Assembly (NCBI GenBank): GCA_017632555.1
Contig: JAGBRF010000038.1
Location: 1 to 16,428, forward strand
Reading direction: 5' to 3'
Length of the DNA stretch: 16,428 nt
From: Alphaproteobacteria bacterium
GTDB taxonomy: Bacteria; Pseudomonadota; Alphaproteobacteria; RF32; UBA3637
Positions within the stretch are counted from its first letter, which is position 1, and each line of letters starts with the position of its first letter. Under the pieces are notes generated by a model, which did not search any database, had not been told where the DNA came from, and saw nothing but the letters and a program-made list of their open reading frames with translations. Positions 12,585-16,428 of this stretch are shown here, in pieces. The position numbers and the translations under genes were made by a program.

Positions 12585-13737
12585 CTTTTTTCCCATACAA
12601 AAGCGAGGAAACAGCCAATTTCATACGCCCCAAGAAGTTGATTTTACCCACGTCTTTTGCCGCAACCAACGGGAAGCGATAGCTTTTTCCGTCCGGCAAG
12701 ACAATATTCAGCGAAGCAACAAGATCGCCCTTTTTAACCGGTGCTTTTGCCCAACTGTCATATGTAACGGTTACTTTTGTCTTTGGCTTATCCAAACGGT
12801 GAATTGTAACCAACACGTCTTTTTCCAAGACAACAGGGACACTTTCTTGCATTCCCAACCAAACAGGAATATCCGTCACAACCTTTCCGTCTTTAAACAA
12901 AGTGTAGTTTTCAAATTCTCTTAAACCCCACTCCATAATCTTTTTAGTTTCTGTGTTACGGTCTTTCATCGATTTCAAACCGTTGACAACCAAAATCAAA
13001 CGCCGTTTACCGTCCTTGCTTTTTGCAGAACCGACCAAAGCATAACCGGATTTTTCCGTATGTCCCGTTTTTAAACCATCCGCCTGATCCGGCATAGAAT
13101 AAAGCAACGGGTTACGGTTATCTTGTTTTATCCCGTTGTATTTAAAGCTTTTTTCCGAAAAAATCGGGTAAAAATCAGGAAATTCCGAAATCAACTTTTG
13201 GGCCAACATAGCCAATTCTTTACTGGTCATCAAATGTTCTTTATTCGGCCAACCGGTTGCATTTTTGAACGTACTTTTTTCCATTCCGATTTCACGGGCA
13301 CGCAAAGTCATTTCTTCGGCAAAGTTTTCTTCCGAACCTGCTATATTTTCAGCAACAGTAATGCAAGCATCATTTCCGGATTGAATAATAATTCCTTTAA
13401 TCAATTCGCTGACTTTCACTTTGGAATTCGGCTTTAAAAACATAGTCGAACTGCCACTTTTTTCGCCGCCTTTTTTCCAAGCATTTGTGCTGACTTCGAA
13501 CTTATCGTCCAAACTGATTTCGCCCCTTTTGATTTTTTCAAACAGTATGTAAACCGTCATCAACTTACTCATTGAAGCCGGAGCCATCAAATCATCAGAG
13601 TTTTTATCCAATAAAACAGCCCCCGTGTCATAATCCACCAAGTAAGCGTGCGAAGCCATTGTATCAAAGACAGGCGCAGATAAGCAAGTCGTTGCAGACA
13701 AAACCGTTAGCAATCCACCTAAAATCAAACGTTTCAT
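12577..13737 (-). CDS. dacA: D-alanyl-D-alanine carboxypeptidase (PBP5/6 type)
   Basis: This 386-residue penicillin-binding protein removes the terminal D-Ala of peptidoglycan pentapeptides in the periplasm. A signal peptide ends near residue 21 (CLSA before PVFD). The active-site motifs are SMSK (Ser55-Lys58), SGN (120-122) and KTG (223-225), in the usual spacing. A C-terminal beta domain (about 290-365) is followed by a short amphipathic end (GRMKLAVSSLLYGKK), the usual membrane-surface anchor. AAGGAG (plus-strand CTCCTT 13746-13751) precedes the ATG and overlaps the rlpA stop. It sits between rlpA and tmk in the minus-strand run; dacA next to rlpA is frequent in Gram-negative bacteria. Confidence 0.95.
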   Translation of the reverse strand: MKRLILGGLLTVLSATTCLSAPVFDTMASHAYLVDYDTGAVLLDKNSDDLMAPASMSKLMTVYILFEKIKRGEISLDDKFEVSTNAWKKGGEKSGSSTMFLKPNSKVKVSELIKGIIIQSGNDACITVAENIAGSEENFAEEMTLRAREIGMEKSTFKNATGWPNKEHLMTSKELAMLAQKLISEFPDFYPIFSEKSFKYNGIKQDNRNPLLYSMPDQADGLKTGHTEKSGYALVGSAKSKDGKRRLILVVNGLKSMKDRNTETKKIMEWGLREFENYTLFKDGKVVTDIPVWLGMQESVPVVLEKDVLVTIHRLDKPKTKVTVTYDSWAKAPVKKGDLVASLNIVLPDGKSYRFPLVAAKDVGKINFLGRMKLAVSSLLYGKKDE

Positions 13738-13749
13738 TTGTGTTTCTCC

Positions 13750-14679
13750 TTATCTTTCCTGTATCAAGCGAATATCCGTATATCCGGAACGTTGTATTTG
13801 TTCCATCAAATCGGCCGCTTCTTCTCCGGTTGCAAATCCGCCAATACGGACACGATAAATTATACCGCTGTCCTTTTGAACTTCCTGAATGGCAATATGT
13901 CCGAAAGAAGACAACCTCTTTTGAACCGCCAAAGCATTTTCTTTACTGGAAAAAGCACCTGCTTGAATATAATAATTTCCGCCCGTTGAAGCAGGAACAG
14001 CATTTTTCTTCGGTGAATACAGAGTATCACGCGAAACTCTTTCCGGTTCTTTTTCAATAACGACTTCTTCTTCCACTGAAACAGTATCCGGTGCCAAAAC
14101 AATAGGTTCTGAAAATTCAGGCAATGTTTGTGCTTCCGTTATCGGGGCGCCATCAACCAATTTTCCGCCATTATCCAAGATGCTTTTCTTTAATGCTTTA
14201 CTTTCATCTTCCATTATTTCAACACGAACTTTCGCCGTTCCGGCATCGATAAAGTCCAACTGTTCAGCGGCGGCTTTTGATAAATCAATAATTCGGTTAT
14301 TGACAAACGGACCGCGGTCATTGACACGCACAATAACCGATTTTCCGTTATCCAAGTTTGTGACCTTTGCAATAGAAGGTAAAGGTAATGTTCTGTGTGC
14401 GGCGGATAATTCGTTCATATCATATTTTTCGCCATTTGCGGTTATGCCGTTATGGAAATCATACCCGTACCATGAAGCAATACCGACTTCTTTGTATTTA
14501 TAATTTTCTTCCGGACGATACCAAATGTTATTGATTTGGTACGGTTCCCCAATCTTATAAACACCGTTCTTATCGTTCGAAACATAATCTTTTCCGTTAG
14601 AACGGAGTAACAAACCATTATCCGTGCAACCCATAACAAAAACTGAAAAAATCATACATAATAAAATCTTTTTTTTCAT
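13750..14679 (-). CDS. rlpA: RlpA septal lipoprotein, lytic transglycosylase with SPOR domain
   Basis: This 309-residue outer-membrane lipoprotein has the lipobox VMGC (Cys18). A double-psi beta-barrel domain runs from about 65 to 155, with GIASWYGYDFHNG, TANGEKYDMNELSAAHRTLP and VNDRGPF (119-125), the conserved RlpA active-site signatures. A polar acidic linker (about 156-230) leads to a C-terminal SPOR domain (about 232-309; YYIQAGAFSSKENA, then VRIGGFATGEEA), which binds septal glycan lacking stem peptides. In Pseudomonas RlpA cleaves such naked strands; that activity here is inferred. GAGGA (plus-strand TCCTC 14687-14691) overlaps the mltB stop, so translation is coupled. Confidence 0.95.
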   Translation of the reverse strand: MKKKILLCMIFSVFVMGCTDNGLLLRSNGKDYVSNDKNGVYKIGEPYQINNIWYRPEENYKYKEVGIASWYGYDFHNGITANGEKYDMNELSAAHRTLPLPSIAKVTNLDNGKSVIVRVNDRGPFVNNRIIDLSKAAAEQLDFIDAGTAKVRVEIMEDESKALKKSILDNGGKLVDGAPITEAQTLPEFSEPIVLAPDTVSVEEEVVIEKEPERVSRDTLYSPKKNAVPASTGGNYYIQAGAFSSKENALAVQKRLSSFGHIAIQEVQKDSGIIYRVRIGGFATGEEAADLMEQIQRSGYTDIRLIQER

Positions 14680-14689
14680 TTCTTTTTCC

Positions 14690-15895
14690 TCATCTTTGTT
14701 CTACATTACTTTTACTACTTTTTTTCGAAAATTCAAGTAATTCTTTTGATAAAAAACCATCGGCCGGCAACTTGTGCGATTTTTGGTACTTTTTCACGGC
14801 GTTTCTTGTTCCCGAGCCCAATACACCATCAACATTTCCATCGTAAAAATTTTCTTTTTTCAAAACTTCTTGCATTGATTTGACGTCATCGCGGGACAAA
14901 CCCGGTAAAACCTTCATATTTTTAACGTCCAGAGTGGATCGTTTGTTGATTTTATCAGCCAATACGCCGACCGCCAAAGCATAAAAATCCGAACGGTTCC
15001 AACGTTTAATGACATCAAAGTTTTTATAAACCAAAAATGCGGGACCGTTTTTTCCTTCCGGTAAAATCAATTCGGCTTTGATTGACAAATCTTTTTCATT
15101 GTAAGTGCGACCATCCGCCCTTTTTATTCCCCATTTCACCCAATCGGAAAGCGGGTGCTTTTCACCGGTTTTTGAATACAAGTCGCCGGATAAAATAACT
15201 TGTCGTCCCCAACTTTGAGCGCGAACCCAACCCATTTTATTCAAATAATTTCCGGCAGAAAAAACCGCATCATCGAAAGAATTTAAAATATCACGTTGTC
15301 CGTTACCGTCACCATCAACCGCATATTGATAAAAAGTTGTCGGCATAAATTGGAAATGCCCATAAGCACCGGCCCAAGAACCTGTCGGAACGCCGACTTT
15401 TTCTTCTTGCATAATTTTAAGCAATGTAATCAACTGTTCCGAAAAAAATGCCGAACGCCGTTCATCAAACGACAAGGTGGATAAAGAATTCAAAATATCC
15501 ACGGATCCTTTTACTGTACCGAAATTTGTTTCAATTCCCCAAAAAGCAACCAAATAATGCGCCGGAATGCCGTATTTTTGTTCGACTTTTTCCAACAATG
15601 TTGCGTGTTTTTGCAACATTTCCCTGCCCTTTTTAATGCGGTCATCGGATATAACTCGTTGCATATATTTTCCAAAAGAACAGGTAAATTCGGGTTGCGC
15701 CCTGTCCGATTCAATTACGGAAGGTAAATAAACCGCCTTGACAAAATAACGATCCAAAATTTCTTTGGAAATATTTTGCTTTTGCGCTTGCTTATAAAAG
15801 TTCGATTTCCAAGCATTAAAATCGGTTGCACCCCATGCGTTAAAAGCACAGGAAAAAGCGCATAACAAAACAATCAAACGACTCATTTTTTTCAT
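14690..15895 (-). CDS. mltB: Lytic murein transglycosylase B with a peptidoglycan-binding domain
   Basis: This 401-residue exported lytic transglycosylase cleaves the glycan backbone of peptidoglycan. A signal peptide ends near residue 23 (NAWGA before TDFNAW). The SLT_2 catalytic domain follows, with catalytic Glu122 in FWGIETNFG and the family segments GAYGHFQFMPTTFYQYAVDG and NYLNKMGW. The C-terminal PG_binding_1 domain (about 335-392) includes GVLGSGTRNAVKKYQKSHKL and PADGFLSKELL. No lipobox is seen, so it is probably soluble in the periplasm, unlike E. coli MltB. It is the first gene of the run that continues through rlpA and dacA. The start at 15895 has only a weak ribosome binding site; a second ATG at 15886 is possible. 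Confidence 0.93.
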   Translation of the reverse strand: MKKMSRLIVLLCAFSCAFNAWGATDFNAWKSNFYKQAQKQNISKEILDRYFVKAVYLPSVIESDRAQPEFTCSFGKYMQRVISDDRIKKGREMLQKHATLLEKVEQKYGIPAHYLVAFWGIETNFGTVKGSVDILNSLSTLSFDERRSAFFSEQLITLLKIMQEEKVGVPTGSWAGAYGHFQFMPTTFYQYAVDGDGNGQRDILNSFDDAVFSAGNYLNKMGWVRAQSWGRQVILSGDLYSKTGEKHPLSDWVKWGIKRADGRTYNEKDLSIKAELILPEGKNGPAFLVYKNFDVIKRWNRSDFYALAVGVLADKINKRSTLDVKNMKVLPGLSRDDVKSMQEVLKKENFYDGNVDGVLGSGTRNAVKKYQKSHKLPADGFLSKELLEFSKKSSKSNVEQR

Positions 15896-15956
15896 GGTTT
15901 TTACTTTACCCGATTATCGGATAAAAAGCAAAAGAAAAAAGTTTTTATTTTTTTAC

Positions 15957-15984
15957 TTGCTTTTTATTTTTTTTCGTATATGAT
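15957..15984 (+). promoter_or_regulatory. Promoter of tRNA-Ser
   Basis: TTGCTT (15957-15962) and TATGAT (15979-15984) are 16 nt apart, placing the start about 10 nt before the mature tRNA 5' end. The same 105-nt space must also hold the minus-strand promoter of the mltB run, for which I found no convincing pair of boxes. A palindrome CCGAT-T-ATCGG (15910-15920) lies 15-25 nt before mltB. Confidence 0.5.
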
Positions 15985-16000
15985 GAAATAGTTTTCGCAA

Positions 16001-16088
16001 GGATGGGTGGCAGAGTGGTCGATTGCGGCGGTCTTGAAAACCGTTGAGGGGAGACCCTCCGGGAGTTCGAATCTCTCCCCATCCGCCA
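16001..16088 (+). tRNA. tRNA-Ser (anticodon UGA)
   Basis: The acceptor arm GGATGGG (16001-16007) pairs with CCCATCC (16078-16084), then G and an encoded CCA (16086-16088). The anticodon stem GCGGT and ACCGT encloses CTTGAAA with anticodon TGA (16035-16037), which reads UCA and related Ser codons. A long variable arm (GAGGG paired with CCCTC) marks a class II tRNA, and the T loop TTCGAAT is standard. All elements are intact. Confidence 0.97.
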
Positions 16089-16092
16089 AAAC

Positions 16093-16114
16093 AAAGCCCT
16101 TCGGGGCTTTTTTT
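16093..16114 (+). terminator. UUCG-loop terminator after tRNA-Ser
   Basis: AAAGCCC (16093-16099), tetraloop TTCG (16100-16103), GGGCTTT (16104-16110), then T to 16114. It begins 5 nt after the tRNA CCA. A second copy of GGGCTTT at 16124-16130 could compete for the same left arm. Confidence 0.9.
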
Positions 16115-16136
16115 AATGTTCAAGGGCTTTTGACAG

Positions 16137-16428
16137 ATGACAATATCAAAAACAAATGTGATGCGGGTTTTGGAAAGTGCGGGCATTCCCTTTACTGCAT
16201 ATAACTATGACGCAAACTTGGGAATTGATGCGCGTTCGGTTGCAAAGCAGTTAAATAAAATGCCGGAGCAAGTATTCAAAACGCTTGTAACGCAATCGCC
16301 AACGCAAACGCATTCATTTGAACATTTTGTTTTTGTTATCCCCGCGGCTAATGAACTTGATTTAAAGAAAGCTGCCCTTGCCGCTAAGGTCAAAAATTTG
16401 GAAATGTTGCCTATGAAAAATTTATTGC
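16137..16428 (+). CDS. ybaK: YbaK/EbsC-type Cys-tRNA(Pro) deacylase, 5' part
   Basis: The frame opens at ATG 16137 and runs to the window end (97 complete codons, no stop). It matches the YbaK/EbsC aminoacyl-tRNA editing family: a start like SKTNVMRVLESAGIPFTAYN, ARSVAKQL, the conserved PEQVFKTLV with the catalytic-site Lys, then FVFVIPAANELDLKKAALAA and KNLEMLPMKNLL. Family proteins of about 155-160 residues hydrolyse Cys mischarged onto tRNA(Pro); the missing third should contain the GGxSP motif. It is cytoplasmic. AAGGG (16122-16126) is the likely ribosome binding site. The gene follows tRNA-Ser and its terminator by 22 nt, with no obvious promoter of its own between them. Confidence 0.88.
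   Translation, partial: MTISKTNVMRVLESAGIPFTAYNYDANLGIDARSVAKQLNKMPEQVFKTLVTQSPTQTHSFEHFVFVIPAANELDLKKAALAAKVKNLEMLPMKNLL

Noticed and set aside
13572..14060. Long plus-strand ORF of 162 codons over dacA and rlpA.
   Set aside because: It is antisense to two well-identified genes, and its composition is that of a reverse-complement frame.
15953..16186. Minus-strand ORF of 77 codons containing GWGEIRTPGGSPLNG.
   Set aside because: It is the antisense reading of tRNA-Ser, a well-known false gene call over serine tRNAs; the tRNA explains the sequence.
16001..16428. tRNA-Ser as an integration site for a mobile element.
   Set aside because: No integrase and no second copy of the tRNA 3' end is visible; the gene downstream is a housekeeping deacylase.

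Overview
The window is AT-rich bacterial DNA, most likely from an uncultured, possibly host-associated alphaproteobacterium. The evidence is a Gram-negative envelope gene set, the run mltB-rlpA-dacA-tmk-holB-tatD-MBL hydrolase (a gene order I associate with Alphaproteobacteria), low GC and ankyrin-repeat genes. The phylum-level call is inference from gene content and order; no search was run.

Layout. (1) 1-3100, plus strand, accessory in character: the tail of a membrane protein, a small lipoprotein with a C-terminal membrane segment, two tandem ankyrin-repeat paralogues, a 5'-truncated ORF that kept its terminator, and a second small lipoprotein. Most of these units end in their own hairpin, so they look like single-gene transcripts. 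(2) 3103-3587: about 485 bases with no convincing gene. It holds a terminator-like hairpin, three direct DnaA-box-like 9-mers at exact 12-bp spacing, and two weak small-ORF candidates. (3) 3588-6111, minus: murL and murD2, overlapping by 8 nt. This pair is the alternative route to D-glutamate in peptidoglycan: L-Glu is ligated first, then epimerised on the UDP-MurNAc-dipeptide. (4) 6112-6199: a short divergent promoter region built on a palindrome. (5) 6200-9436, plus: a membrane-anchored Sel1-repeat protein and aminopeptidase N. (6) 9433-15895, minus: seven tightly packed or overlapping genes for septal and cell-wall peptidoglycan work (mltB, rlpA, dacA), dTMP kinase (tmk), DNA polymerase III delta-prime (holB), a TatD nuclease and a PhnP-like MBL hydrolase. 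(7) 16001-16428, plus: tRNA-Ser(UGA), a UUCG-loop terminator, and the start of a YbaK/EbsC-type Cys-tRNA(Pro) deacylase cut by the window end.

The cell-wall theme recurs: murD2 and murL act on the cytoplasmic precursor, and mltB, rlpA and dacA act on the finished wall. The most surprising single base-level observation is an in-frame TAA inside tmk, normally an essential gene, with the reading frame fully preserved on both sides. The main systems-level point is the MurL/MurD2 pair. I found no CRISPR array, insertion sequence, phage module or toxin-antitoxin pair.
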